Part shown: in pieces, positions 44,922 through 54,591 of the stretch | How the letters are laid out: each line of letters begins with the position of its first letter | Numbering within the stretch: position 1 is the stretch's first letter | Source of the DNA: Flagellimonas beolgyonensis | Lineage (GTDB): Bacteria > Bacteroidota > Bacteroidia > Flavobacteriales > Flavobacteriaceae | NCBI RefSeq assembly: GCF_003992615.1 | Contig: NZ_RZMY01000018.1 | Span: forward strand, 474,201 to 538,200 | DNA: 64,000 nt | Direction: 5' to 3' | Position numbers and translations under genes: made by a program | The notes under the pieces: generated by a model | What the model was told of the DNA's origin: nothing | What the model saw: the letters and a program-made list of their open reading frames with translations, nothing else | Databases searched by the model: none

Positions 44922-46904
44922 TTAATTCTGTGTTTCAATTTCAATTATTTCCCAATCATCACCATTTATATCAGATAGAACAAAATCAAATCGATCCTTA
45001 TGAATCGCAATAGATAATAAATGTGTTGGTCTAGAAAATCCAACATAGGCCATTCTTGCGGATTGCTTTACTCTTGTCCCAACAGTTGATGATATCTGAT
45101 TTCCCATTAATTGTCCCGCCAATCTTTGGGATTCATAGGATTTGGCACTAGCTCCACTACCATCTTTTTGATAGTAAGTCTCAAGATATAAAGTCGCTGT
45201 GTGAGTTTGTCCTTTTGCAGAGTGTACCGTGCCAATTTCTATGTTTATTCCTTCAGAATCGAATGTGTTTAAATGTAACTCCTCTTCAATATAACCAGGG
45301 TTGATTTCAGAATCTCCATTTATAAAGTCTGTTGAAGCAGTTATTGTTCTTTGAAAAACATGCAGAAAGGATGGAATATAATCCCTAATTGAATTCAACG
45401 TTTCTTGATTTTTGCCTCTAACGATTTCAATAGACCATTTATAAAGGTTTAATTTTAAAATCTCATACTCATTGTTTTCAAGCGCTTTAAATAAATCCAT
45501 TAATTTTCTTTTCGTATAAACTCTATCATTTACATCTGAAACATTTTCTAAGCGAAGAATCTTCAAAAGTGCATTTAGAATGTTCTTACGAACAGATTCC
45601 AAAGTTTTTTTCTTTTTATCAACGTACAGAACGTAATCTTCGAGGACTTTGAAATCTATTTGTTTACCAGAACTGGATTTTGCGAAATAACGCCAATAAT
45701 CAGATAATGCTATTTTATCGTGATCATCATGTTCTTTTCTCCAAGCAACTGCCATGAACTTATGGGTTGGATTTATGGGGATTGAACCAGAGGCTTGTAA
45801 TTCTTTTATTTTATCCGCAAATGCTGGAATAACCATTTCTATTGTGTGATCCTTGTACACAAAGATTGTTGGTTTAATGTCTATATCAGAACCATCTGGA
45901 TTAATATTTCTTCCCTCTACAGGATTTGGGGTTAGAGCAAGGTTTTGGACCAAAGAAGCAATTCTGTTATTTAGCCTGTGGCTTCCATTGATGTACATCA
46001 CATTATTTCGGATAGACCAGATATTTTCAAGATGTACAGATCCTCCATTGTAAATAGCTTGGTTTTTATCACCTAATCTTTGAATTACTGATTGCGTGGA
46101 TTCGTCTGGATGAAAAACAGCTTCAATTAAATTATGTTGGTGAATATCCATGTCTTGCATTTCATCTACAAATACGTATAAAAATCTTTTTTGTAGAATG
46201 GATGGGTAATTACTTATTGACTTTAGTTGAAAATCAGCCAGAGAATATGCATCATCAAAATGCAAGTATCCTTTTTTTAAAAGGTTTAGTTTGAATTGAA
46301 GTAGAGATTTATATGTGGCTGTTTCTGGGTTTTTAAGTTTGAATGTTTCAGGAGTACCATTTAAGTATGAAATCAATTTACCCTCGGTTGTTATTCGAAT
46401 GGACTTCAGAAATGCTAATCCATCGATTTGCCTATCAAGGTAATTCTTGAGGCCTTTATTTCTTGTGTTTAAATAGAACCGCTCAACTTGTTCGTCATAG
46501 ATTTCATTATCGATGCGAAACGGTTTTTGTTTAAATTGATTTGTGTAGAATGGAATCGCTAGAAATGTGTCAACGAAACTCTGAATAGTCCCTACAAAAT
46601 TTGGGTATGAGAAAAGTTTAGGGCAATGCTTACCAATTCGCTCATTAATCTCATCAACAGCTGCATTAGTATGAGAAATAACCAATACGCCACGACCATT
46701 TTTTAATGGCATATATCTTTCCAAAATTAGCAGCTTTGCCAGAAGAGCGGTTGTTTTACCACTGCCAGGTACAGCTTGTAAGTCAAGGATACTTAGGTTG
46801 CGAATAAACAACCTCCTTTCTTCGTCAAACGCTTTTCCTTCAGTTAAAAGGACTTTTTCTGCATATTCAATATCCGCATCTGTTATATTAATTTCCTGCG
46901 GCAT
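44922..46904 (-). CDS. UvrD-like helicase, GajB-like (Gabija)
   Basis: A 660-aa SF1 helicase: Walker A AVPGSGKTTAL (from residue 44), then VLVISHTNAAVDEINERIG, GTIQSFVDTFL, Walker B FVDEMQDMDIHQH, LGDKNQAIYNGGS, GTVHSAKGQTHTATLYLE and ARMAYVGFSRPTHLL. It is longer than the 494-aa B. cereus GajB. The start overlaps the end of the OLD-type nuclease gene by 17 bases, so they are coupled. GajB is thought to sense DNA ends and activate the GajA nuclease; I call it Gabija-like because pairing and domains fit, not because of a search. Confidence 0.85.
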   Translation of the reverse strand: MPQEINITDADIEYAEKVLLTEGKAFDEERRLFIRNLSILDLQAVPGSGKTTALLAKLLILERYMPLKNGRGVLVISHTNAAVDEINERIGKHCPKLFSYPNFVGTIQSFVDTFLAIPFYTNQFKQKPFRIDNEIYDEQVERFYLNTRNKGLKNYLDRQIDGLAFLKSIRITTEGKLISYLNGTPETFKLKNPETATYKSLLQFKLNLLKKGYLHFDDAYSLADFQLKSISNYPSILQKRFLYVFVDEMQDMDIHQHNLIEAVFHPDESTQSVIQRLGDKNQAIYNGGSVHLENIWSIRNNVMYINGSHRLNNRIASLVQNLALTPNPVEGRNINPDGSDIDIKPTIFVYKDHTIEMVIPAFADKIKELQASGSIPINPTHKFMAVAWRKEHDDHDKIALSDYWRYFAKSSSGKQIDFKVLEDYVLYVDKKKKTLESVRKNILNALLKILRLENVSDVNDRVYTKRKLMDLFKALENNEYEILKLNLYKWSIEIVRGKNQETLNSIRDYIPSFLHVFQRTITASTDFINGDSEINPGYIEEELHLNTFDSEGINIEIGTVHSAKGQTHTATLYLETYYQKDGSGASAKSYESQRLAGQLMGNQISSTVGTRVKQSARMAYVGFSRPTHLLSIAIHKDRFDFVLSDINGDDWEIIEIETQN

Positions 46905-48684
46905 ATCTTATGGCTTGAATTAGATATTTGATGCTGTCATCATTATCGGAATCAATGATGATGGATCGCTCTTCTGGAGCCTTTTTTAAGTCTTCATCTA
47001 TTGCAGTTGCTATTCTATAGGCAACTTCCGTTTTGCTTAATTTCCTGTTCTTATCAATCAATTTTATGGCAAGCATCTTTTCAAAATTGGTGTCCCAATC
47101 TGTTCCAGAATGAATTGACCTACACACGCTTTGTAAAGTGGATGTTAGGCTGGTAGATTTAAACAAAGAATACTCTAGAGTCCAGTTTTGTGCGGTATAA
47201 TATTTTATCGATTGTTCAGATTTTGTATTGTTCGTATCAATAGCTCCTTGTGTTTCTATCTGGACTGTATTTTCATCTCTTTTTACAAAATCATCTCCAT
47301 CTTTTTCATATTCTCTAATGTCCGAATCTGTGATTACCGCAACCGGAATTTTCATGTGAGGCTCTTCTTTCCTGAGATATATCTTGGAGTAATGGTCGAA
47401 TCCTGTATTTCCAATATTTACTATTGAGATGCCCTTTTCAGTGAGATTTATCCCTATAGCCTTTGCTATGCTGGGAATTAATATTTCTTCGGCCCAACCT
47501 TCCACCAGAATAACTCCTTTAGCGAAAAACAGGTTCGCTTTCGTTGTATCAAGAAACTTTTCAAGAAACTTATAATTATCAGAATCTAATTTTGTGTATA
47601 CTGCCCCCATTGGAAAAGCATTATTGTCATTACAGATAATTAAGTTTTCTAGCTTTAGTTTTGAAGCTAGATTAGGGCTATGAGTAGTTAAGATTAATTG
47701 AATATTTTCTTCGTTTTGTAGTGCTTCAATGATTTGCATTTGGGCTTGAGGGTGAAGATGCGCTTCGAGTTCTTCAATTAGTCCCAACCTTAAACCACTC
47801 CAATTTTTCTTTTGAAGATGAAGCAACTCGGAAGCCATAAACAATCTGTTTAGAGTTCCTAATCCTGGGTTTAGTTCGTCTTTAATAGATAACTCAAGCT
47901 TTTCTAAGATATTTTTGAGATTATTACCAAGGACGCCAAAACTGGATTCTTTATCCTTTGAATAAAAGGCTTGAATAAACTTATCTATTTCATCCTTCAG
48001 TTCTTTACCTTTAACGTTTTCGCCTGTAAGTGCTACGTCATCCTTGTCGGTACCCTCAAAGTATTTAGCAACATGATTATTGAAGTCTTGAAACAAACCT
48101 ACCAATAAGTGGTCTTGGTCTTTTCCTTTGAATGCCTCATGCCCTTGAAGAATTTGAGATAACCTAGAGTTTTTGCGAGGAATTAATTCTGATTTAGCAT
48201 CTCGTAAGGGTTTGAGATAAGTTGTTTTTAAATACTCCCTTGCCTCAGCTGTTAGCTGATATCCAGACTCATCAACTCCTGCTCTAATTTCCGTTGGATA
48301 GATATATTGGTCATCTATATTTCTTGTAGCATCATAAATCAACCTTAAAAATGGTTTTGCCTCATCTCCCTCGCCAATCCACCCCAGCCATTCTGTAAAA
48401 TTTTTAGCTTCTTCATCTGAAAGACTATCAAACTTTAATTCAATTCGTAATCTATCTGAACCTTCATAAAAATCATCCCAATCTAACCTAAACCATTCGT
48501 AACTGTGAGTTTTCAAGGTAAGTTTTATTGAATCGATGATTGCGCTCTTTCCAGAGTCATTTTCTCCAATCAATACATTTATTCCTGTAGTGAAATTCAA
48601 ATCTAAATCTGGCTTTTCTAAATCAATCATTGAAGTGCTTCCGAATTTTCTAAAATTCCATAGCCTAAGGTTTGATATATGCAT
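46888..48684 (-). CDS. OLD-family ATPase/TOPRIM nuclease, GajA-like (Gabija)
   Basis: A 598-aa protein, close to the 578 aa of GajA. An ABC/SMC-type ATPase has Walker A GENDSGKS (40-47), Walker B/D-loop region IEELEAHLHP (303-312) and the H-loop TTHSPNL (333-339). The TOPRIM part has VEGWAEEILIP (E395, E399) and TDSD (D453, D455), so the nuclease metal ligands are intact. In Gabija the complex cuts phage DNA. It is the first gene of the minus-strand defence operon; 309 bases separate it from the XRE-like regulator gene upstream. Confidence 0.86.
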   Translation of the reverse strand: MHISNLRLWNFRKFGSTSMIDLEKPDLDLNFTTGINVLIGENDSGKSAIIDSIKLTLKTHSYEWFRLDWDDFYEGSDRLRIELKFDSLSDEEAKNFTEWLGWIGEGDEAKPFLRLIYDATRNIDDQYIYPTEIRAGVDESGYQLTAEAREYLKTTYLKPLRDAKSELIPRKNSRLSQILQGHEAFKGKDQDHLLVGLFQDFNNHVAKYFEGTDKDDVALTGENVKGKELKDEIDKFIQAFYSKDKESSFGVLGNNLKNILEKLELSIKDELNPGLGTLNRLFMASELLHLQKKNWSGLRLGLIEELEAHLHPQAQMQIIEALQNEENIQLILTTHSPNLASKLKLENLIICNDNNAFPMGAVYTKLDSDNYKFLEKFLDTTKANLFFAKGVILVEGWAEEILIPSIAKAIGINLTEKGISIVNIGNTGFDHYSKIYLRKEEPHMKIPVAVITDSDIREYEKDGDDFVKRDENTVQIETQGAIDTNNTKSEQSIKYYTAQNWTLEYSLFKSTSLTSTLQSVCRSIHSGTDWDTNFEKMLAIKLIDKNRKLSKTEVAYRIATAIDEDLKKAPEERSIIIDSDNDDSIKYLIQAIRYAAGN

Positions 48685-48993
48685 ATTTCAATTTCTTCAT
48701 TTAAGCTAATTAAGAGCTTGATTTAAACAACCCTTTTGGCTTTTTGAGTATCAGCTTTCGTGATGGAATTAACCAAATGCTCTGTTTGTACGGTTGGTTT
48801 TTATAGTTCAAGTAAAACGTTATATGGAAAACTGTTTCGTATATTCTAATGCTTTGGATGACTGTGAGGAACATTTAACAATTCTAGTTTTGCATAGCAA
48901 ACATGTGGTCCAATAAATCTTTGGGGGGAGTAGGGAATAAATGTAAGAATTCTCTAAAAAAGATTGAAAGAATTGTTTAAAGAAATAAGAGTT
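48685..48993. other. Gene-free leader of the GajA-like gene
   Basis: About 310 AT-rich bases between the regulator gene and gajA with no frame of note. It probably contains the defence-operon promoter (minus strand); no perfect TAnnTTTG box was found. Confidence 0.35.
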
Positions 48994-49365
48994 TTACCGT
49001 GATAAGGAATTTTGCACTGTATTTTCTCTTTCAGATGATTTTGCTTTTTTGAAATCTTCTATGTCACTCTTTTCTAGTGAATCATAAATCTTTGAAAAAT
49101 CACTCCATTTAAATCCCATTGCTTCAATAATAAGGATCAAAGTTGTTGACTTCGGATTTGAATTGGCATTGAAAATTTTTGTAACAGTGGCCTTTCTGAT
49201 ATATGCATTTAAAGCAATTGTATTGTGGCTGTCACCTATAGAGTCATCTTTTCCCCTGATTTGAGTATTCCATTTGCTCTTTTTCAAAAGGATTCGCAGG
49301 CTAATTGCTATTTTGATTTTGATATTTTCTTCTTGGAGGCTTTTCACATCTGCAATTAACTTCAA
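48994..49365 (-). CDS. XRE-like helix-turn-helix regulator
   Basis: A 123-aa protein. The helix-turn-helix is seen in LNAYIRKATVTKIFNANSNPKSTTLILIIEAMGFKWSDF, which follows the XRE plan (recognition helix KATVTKIFNANSNPK and the closing helix LILIIEAMG). A perfect 12-bp inverted repeat lies 9 bases upstream of its start and would be its operator. It precedes the Gabija-like genes on the same strand and may control them, as small XRE regulators often do for defence loci. Confidence 0.75.
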   Translation of the reverse strand: MKLIADVKSLQEENIKIKIAISLRILLKKSKWNTQIRGKDDSIGDSHNTIALNAYIRKATVTKIFNANSNPKSTTLILIIEAMGFKWSDFSKIYDSLEKSDIEDFKKAKSSERENTVQNSLSR

Positions 49366-49374
49366 GACAAATTA

Positions 49375-49404
49375 TTAATCGGTACGCTTGACCGTACCGA
49401 TTAA
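49375..49404. promoter_or_regulatory. Perfect 12-bp inverted-repeat operator
   Basis: TTAATCGGTACG and CGTACCGATTAA flank a 6-base spacer (CTTGAC), ending 9 bases from the XRE-like gene start. The TTG in the spacer is also the -33 element of a plus-strand promoter, so a bound repressor would block both directions. Confidence 0.85.
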
Positions 49405-49410
49405 TTGTAT

Positions 49411-49418
49411 TATATTTG
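49411..49418 (+). promoter_or_regulatory. Plus-strand Bacteroidota promoter next to the operator
   Basis: TATATTTG fits TAnnTTTG exactly and lies 20 bases after the TTG at 49388-49390, the normal -33/-7 spacing. It fires rightward, away from the XRE-like gene and toward the long palindrome, where no protein gene begins until 50155. Confidence 0.6.
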
Positions 49419-49503
49419 GGTCGATCTCTTAATAATTGGAGACCGTTTTTTACATTTGCGATTCTTCGTTTTAGAACATATTTGAAGCTTTCGCTTGGAG
49501 TCT

Positions 49504-49607
49504 CAATCTGAAAACTGGTAATTTTTGCAACGAGACAATAAGCAGATTGCTCACGACCCGGGCGTGGGCTTGCTTATCGTTGCACGGTATACCAGTACCT
49601 CAGATTG
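49504..49607. other. Long imperfect palindrome (possible structured RNA or recombination site)
   Basis: Nested complementary arms: CAATCTGA/TCAGATTG, ACTGGTA/TACCAGT, TGCAACGA/TCGTTGCA, ATAAGCA/TGCTTAT and CACG/CGTG around ACCCGGG. The arms close a hairpin of about 104 bases with only small internal loops. Direct search for a protein frame across it gives nothing. A plus-strand promoter at 49411 points into it. It could be a regulatory RNA or an attC-like folded-strand recombination site. The remaining part of 49366-50154 holds no gene. Confidence 0.7.
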
Positions 49608-49977
49608 ATAAGTTGAGTTCCACGCCTTTTTTTGGGTGATTAGATTTTTTTTCAACTTTCTTCTCAGCGTTTGATTTCTTTATTGTTTCGAGGTTTCGCC
49701 CAACCAAAGGGTTATGGGAAACATTTGGCAGTTTTTTTATGTGGGATTCATACCGTGTTGTTGTCCTGTTTTTGGGACGTCACATTCGGTGTTCGATATC
49801 CTTTTTAAGAAAAAGCCCAAGAATCCCATTTAATTACCTTTTGACTATAGCTATGGGATATACGCTGCATTTTTTCGGTTTGTTGTTTTCCTTTTGTTCC
49901 ATAGCTGACACATACACTTTTTGGGCATCCGACCCTATAGCGAAATCATAGTCTTTCTCTTTTTGGGAATCCAATTT

Positions 49978-49998
49978 CCAAGGTATCAAAAACCTTGG
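49978..49998. other. Short perfect hairpin upstream of susC
   Basis: CCAAGGT/ACCTTGG with a 7-base loop, about 155 bases before the SusC-like gene. It lacks a T run, so a regulatory or operator role is more likely than termination. Confidence 0.4.
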
Positions 49999-50154
49999 AC
50001 AGGATGGCCTTTGTCCGAACCTTGATGCCTTCCAGAAAGTTACGGCTTTGCGGTGACTTGTGGGCAGTGTGATCAAAAAACCTCCAGACTGGGTAGTTGG
50101 TGTCCGGAGGTGAGATTCAATTAACTAACTATTTAATCAAACTATCTCAAAATT

Positions 50155-53100
50155 ATGAAGAAATTATCTTTTTACGTGCGCAGGATAGGTCTGTTCCTGC
50201 TATTTTATTTGTTGTTGTGTCCCTTTTTTCCCCCTGAGGTCAGGGCGGGAGGGTATTCCATCTTTCAGGAAGAAGTAACCGGAAAGGTGTTGGATGACAA
50301 GGGAGTGCCCTTGGCCGGGGTGAACATTGTGGTGGAGTCCAGTGGCCGGGGTACCATTTCAGACTTCGATGGCTCCTTTGCTATTGTTGCTTCCCCTGAT
50401 GATGTATTGGTCTTTTCCATGGTGGGTTTTAGGTCGCTTTCCATGGGTGTCGATGGTAGGGATGTGGTCAATGTGGTGATGGAAGAGGATGTCACCGTAT
50501 TGGGGGAAGTGGTCCTCAATGCAGGGTACTATACCGTTTCGGAAAAGGAGCGTACCGGTAGTATCGTCAAGGTAGGGGCCGTTGCTATTGAAAAGCAGCC
50601 GGTTTCCAACCCCTTGGCCGCCTTGCAGGGACGGGTGTCCGGTGCCGAGGTTGTTCAGACCTCGGGGCTGCCCGGGACAAATTTCAATATCCGGATAAGG
50701 GGCCGGAACAGTATAAGGGCCACGGGTAACGATCCGTTGTATGTGGTCGACGGGGTGCCGTATTCCTCCTCCAGTCTGGGAGAGCAACAGGCTTCCCTAC
50801 CCATTCCCGGTCTTGGGGTGAGTCCCCTGAACGCTATCAATCCGAACGATATCGAAAGTATAGAAATCTTGAAGGATGCCGATGCGACCGCAATCTATGG
50901 CTCCCGGGGTGCCAATGGGGTGGTGCTGATCACCACCAAAAAAGGACGTGCAGGGGATACTCGGGCACGGTTCAATATCGTGACAGGCATGGGATCCGTG
51001 GCACGATACATGGACCTTTTGGGTACTTCAGATTTCGTGGCGATGCGCAGGGAGGCCTATGGCAATGACGGTATCGATCCCATTCCGGCCAATGCCTATG
51101 ACATCAATGGAACCTGGGATGTGGAAAGGTATACGGACTGGCAAAAGACCTTGTTCGGTAGGACTTCCTACATGACCAATGTCCAAGGTTCCATATCCGG
51201 AGGGTCGGAACGCACCCAATTCTTGGTCAATGGAAGCTTCTTTGACCAAACAGCCGTTTTTCCCGGTGATTATGGGAATACCAAGGTGTCAGGGCTTGCC
51301 AATCTGAGCCATCGGTCATCGGATGGGCGGTTTTCAATGCAGCTGTCGACCAATTTTATATCGGAGCGCAATGACTTGCCCAATGGAAGTTCCTTGGTAT
51401 TGGAGGCTTTGCTGTTGCCCCCGAATGCCCCCGACCTTTATGACGGGAACGGGGAATTGAACTGGGAGAATTCCACTTGGAACAACCCCCTTCGTAATTT
51501 GGAAAGTGACTACACCTCGGATGCCACCACCTTGATCGGCAATGCAGTGTTTTCCTATCGAATGACGGAAGGGCTGCGGTTCAAGGCCAATTTGGGCTAT
51601 ACGGAAAACCACCTGACCGAACTGCGTACGGTACCATCCACCATTTATAATCCTGCTTTTGGCGTAGGCAGTGAATATTCCTATGCCGTTCACAACACAG
51701 GGGGGAGGACCTCTTGGATCGTGGAACCCCAATTGCAATGGGAACATGCCTTTGGGGCGTTGAAGTTGGATGTGTTGGGCGGGATGTCCTTTCAGGAACA
51801 GTACAGTGACAGGGTCTCACAGCGGGCCACAGGTTTCAGTTCCAACAGTTTGTTGGAGAGTTTGTCCGCAGGCGCGGATGTTGCGATTTTGGCGGATGTC
51901 GATCAGCGGTACCGGTACCATGCAGTATTTGGTCGGTTGAACCTGAACCTAAAAGGACGGTACCTGTTGAACCTGACTGGCAGGCGCGATGGTTCCAGTA
52001 GGTTTGGTCCCGAGAAACGGTTTGCCAATTTTGGTGCCATCGGTGCGGCGTGGCTCTTTTCGGAGGAAAGACCTTTCAAAGGAAACCTTTCCTTTCTCAG
52101 TTATGGGAAGTTAAGAGGGAGCTATGGTACCTCGGGAAACGATCAGATCGGGGATTATCAATATTTGGATACCTATTCCTTTGGAGGTTCACAGTATCAA
52201 AACGCCCCAGTGCTCTTGCCGACCCGTTTGTTCAATCCTGATTTCGGATGGGAGAGCAACAAGAAACTGGAATTCGGTATGGAACTGGGTTTTTGGGAGG
52301 ACCGTTTGTTGGTCAGTGGCAACTATTACCAAAACCGTTCCTCCAACCAATTGTTGGGCATCCCCTTGCCCGGCACCACCGGATTTTCCTCCATCAACGG
52401 TAACCTTGATGCCACGGTGGAGAACAAGGGTTGGGAACTGGAGCTGCAATCCACCAATATCAGGAAAGGGAGCTTTCGTTGGACCACCTCTTTTAACCTG
52501 ACCCTGCCCAAGAACAGATTGGTGTCCTTTCCCGACCTGGTGGGATCCACCTATGCCAACCAATTGGTGGTGGGACAACCTCTGAACATCCTGAAACTCT
52601 ATCATAGCCTTGGGGTAGATCCTGAAACAGGAATCCACCAATTCGAAGATTTCAACGGGGATGGGACCATTTCGTCCAATGATGACCGGCAGGTGATCAA
52701 GGACCTGAACCCGAAATACTATGGAGGACTTTCCAATACGATATCCCTGGGCAAGTTCCAGTTGGACGTGCTGTTTCAGTTTAGCAAACAACTGGGGTGG
52801 AACTATTGGAGGGATGCCAGTATACCCGGGAGCAGGAACAACCAGCCCATCGAGGTACTGGACAGGTGGCGGGAAGTCGGCGACATGGCCGGGGCACAAC
52901 GGTTCTCCATTGGGCAGTCCATCGACCCCCTGATCGGACATTTCAATTACCAGCAGAGCGATGCAGCGGTTTCCGACGCCTCCTATATCCGTTTAAAGAC
53001 CCTTTCCCTGTCCTATGAAGTTGCCGATAAGAAAAACAAAGGTTTTGGCTGTGAGGTGTTCCTAAGGGGGCAGAATCTATGGACATGGACCGATTATCTG

Positions 53101-53181
53101 GGGCTGGACCCTGAAACCAGAAGCAATCAGACCGTACCGCCCTTGCGTATGGTGAGTATCGGAACACAATTAACCTTTTAA
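50155..53181 (+). CDS. SusC/RagA-family TonB-linked outer-membrane protein
   Basis: A 1008-aa receptor with a signal peptide (LFLLFYLLLCPFFPPEVRAGG), a carboxypeptidase-regulatory-like domain (VTGKVLDDKGVPLAGVNIVVESSGRGTISDFDG), a SusC plug (LAALQGRVSGAEVVQTSGLPGTNFNIRIRGRNSIR; DPLYVVDGVPY; IESIEILKDADATAIYGSRGANGVVLITTKKG) and a barrel ending RMVSIGTQLTF. It imports a large ligand captured by the SusD partner 9 bases downstream. Together with the zinc protease gene this looks like a peptide or protein-fragment uptake system, not a glycan locus, because no glycoside hydrolase is present. Confidence 0.95.
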   Translation: MKKLSFYVRRIGLFLLFYLLLCPFFPPEVRAGGYSIFQEEVTGKVLDDKGVPLAGVNIVVESSGRGTISDFDGSFAIVASPDDVLVFSMVGFRSLSMGVDGRDVVNVVMEEDVTVLGEVVLNAGYYTVSEKERTGSIVKVGAVAIEKQPVSNPLAALQGRVSGAEVVQTSGLPGTNFNIRIRGRNSIRATGNDPLYVVDGVPYSSSSLGEQQASLPIPGLGVSPLNAINPNDIESIEILKDADATAIYGSRGANGVVLITTKKGRAGDTRARFNIVTGMGSVARYMDLLGTSDFVAMRREAYGNDGIDPIPANAYDINGTWDVERYTDWQKTLFGRTSYMTNVQGSISGGSERTQFLVNGSFFDQTAVFPGDYGNTKVSGLANLSHRSSDGRFSMQLSTNFISERNDLPNGSSLVLEALLLPPNAPDLYDGNGELNWENSTWNNPLRNLESDYTSDATTLIGNAVFSYRMTEGLRFKANLGYTENHLTELRTVPSTIYNPAFGVGSEYSYAVHNTGGRTSWIVEPQLQWEHAFGALKLDVLGGMSFQEQYSDRVSQRATGFSSNSLLESLSAGADVAILADVDQRYRYHAVFGRLNLNLKGRYLLNLTGRRDGSSRFGPEKRFANFGAIGAAWLFSEERPFKGNLSFLSYGKLRGSYGTSGNDQIGDYQYLDTYSFGGSQYQNAPVLLPTRLFNPDFGWESNKKLEFGMELGFWEDRLLVSGNYYQNRSSNQLLGIPLPGTTGFSSINGNLDATVENKGWELELQSTNIRKGSFRWTTSFNLTLPKNRLVSFPDLVGSTYANQLVVGQPLNILKLYHSLGVDPETGIHQFEDFNGDGTISSNDDRQVIKDLNPKYYGGLSNTISLGKFQLDVLFQFSKQLGWNYWRDASIPGSRNNQPIEVLDRWREVGDMAGAQRFSIGQSIDPLIGHFNYQQSDAAVSDASYIRLKTLSLSYEVADKKNKGFGCEVFLRGQNLWTWTDYLGLDPETRSNQTVPPLRMVSIGTQLTF

Positions 53182-53190
53182 TCCCATACC

Positions 53191-54591
53191 ATGAAGAATA
53201 AAAATATTTCAGTACTGATTAACATCCGATTGTTCATCGGGAGTATACTCATTTTGAATCTGGGCCTGTTTTCCTGTGAGGATTTTGTGGATGTGGACCT
53301 GCCCCAGGACCAGATTACGGGAGAGGTCGTTTTTAAGGACAATGCCACTGTCGAAGCGGCCCTTGGCCATATTTATGCCCAATTGCGGGAAACAGCATTT
53401 TCCAATGGACGAAGTTCCGGCGTGTCCTATCTGATGGGACACTATGCGGATGAACTGGACCTGAATGCCATAGACTTGCCCAACGTGCAGGTATATGCGG
53501 ACAACAACGTCCTTCCTTCGGACAATACCGTCAAATCGTTTTGGGACACCGGATATGCCGTCATCTATGAAGCGAACAGGATCATCGAAGGGGTAGGGGC
53601 ATCCTCGGAACTTTTGGAGGCGGACAGGGAACGGTTCATGGGCGAAGCGAAATTTATAAGGGGCTATGTCCATTTTTACCTGATGAACCTATTTGGCCCC
53701 GTTCCCTATATCACGGATACCGATTATCGCATAAATCGGGAGGTGGCAAGAATGAAGGTGGAAGAAGTGTACCAGTACCTTATCGCAGACCTTTTGGAAG
53801 CCAAGGGATCACTTCCCACTGGAATGGTCCATCCTTCAAAACTACGGGTCGATCATTGGACGGTCTCTGCCCTGCTGGCCAGGACATACCTGTACCATGG
53901 GGAATGGGACAGGGCACTGTCAGAAGCAAACTATGTCATTTCAGGGAGTGGAGCTTCCCTTGAGGCCGATTTGGACAAGGTGTTCCTGACGGAAAGCCCA
54001 GAGACGCTTTGGCAATTGGATGTGGCAATGAACGGGACCAATACCTATGAGGGCTTTACCTTCATAGTCAATGCGCCACCTCCCAATTCCAGCTTGTCCA
54101 CAACATTGATCGCTGGTTTTGAAATCGGGGACCAAAGGTTGTCCTCCTGGGTAGGATCCGTATCCGATGGCAGTTCCACTTGGTATTTCCCCTACAAATA
54201 CAAACAGGGAACGAATACCGAACAGACCTTGGAACGCTCCATAATGGTTCGATTGGGTGAGGTCTATTTGATCGCTGCCGAGGCAGCGGCACGGTCCGGA
54301 GCCCTTTCGGAGGCCCTGTCCCGCTTGAATGCCATTCGTTCACGGGCAGGACTTCCAGTGATCGCAAGTGTCGATCAAGGGGTGGTACTGGAAGCTATAT
54401 GGGATGAACGGCAGGTGGAACTGTTCACCGAATTGGGACATCGTTTTTTTGACCTGAAAAGGACAGGAAGGGTTACTGAGGTGCTGGGTGCCTTGAAACC
54501 AGATTGGCAAAATACCGATAGGTTGTTGCCATTGCCCGAATCCGAATTATTGATCAATCCCAATTTAGAGCCGCAGAATGAAGGCTATTGA
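53191..54591 (+). CDS. SusD/RagB-family surface lipoprotein
   Basis: A 466-aa lipoprotein; the signal ends in the lipobox NLGLFSC (LILNLGLFSCEDFVD). The helical SusD fold is indicated by AALGHIYAQLRE, AYVIYEANRIIEG-like VIYEANRIIEG, FIRGYVHFYLMNLFGPVPYITDTDY, ALLARTYLYHGEWDRAL, MVRLGEVYLIAAEAAARSG and the end LLPLPESELLINPNL. It captures ligand on top of the SusC channel. The zinc protease gene overlaps its 3' end by 14 bases. Confidence 0.94.
   Translation: MKNKNISVLINIRLFIGSILILNLGLFSCEDFVDVDLPQDQITGEVVFKDNATVEAALGHIYAQLRETAFSNGRSSGVSYLMGHYADELDLNAIDLPNVQVYADNNVLPSDNTVKSFWDTGYAVIYEANRIIEGVGASSELLEADRERFMGEAKFIRGYVHFYLMNLFGPVPYITDTDYRINREVARMKVEEVYQYLIADLLEAKGSLPTGMVHPSKLRVDHWTVSALLARTYLYHGEWDRALSEANYVISGSGASLEADLDKVFLTESPETLWQLDVAMNGTNTYEGFTFIVNAPPPNSSLSTTLIAGFEIGDQRLSSWVGSVSDGSSTWYFPYKYKQGTNTEQTLERSIMVRLGEVYLIAAEAAARSGALSEALSRLNAIRSRAGLPVIASVDQGVVLEAIWDERQVELFTELGHRFFDLKRTGRVTEVLGALKPDWQNTDRLLPLPESELLINPNLEPQNEGY

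Noticed and set aside
48685..49620. Retron or reverse-transcriptase system around the long palindrome
   Set aside because: No reverse transcriptase gene is present in the window.
49834..50076. 80-aa minus-strand frame upstream of susC
   Set aside because: The composition is odd, there is no recognisable fold, and it covers a leader with a hairpin; not supported as a gene.
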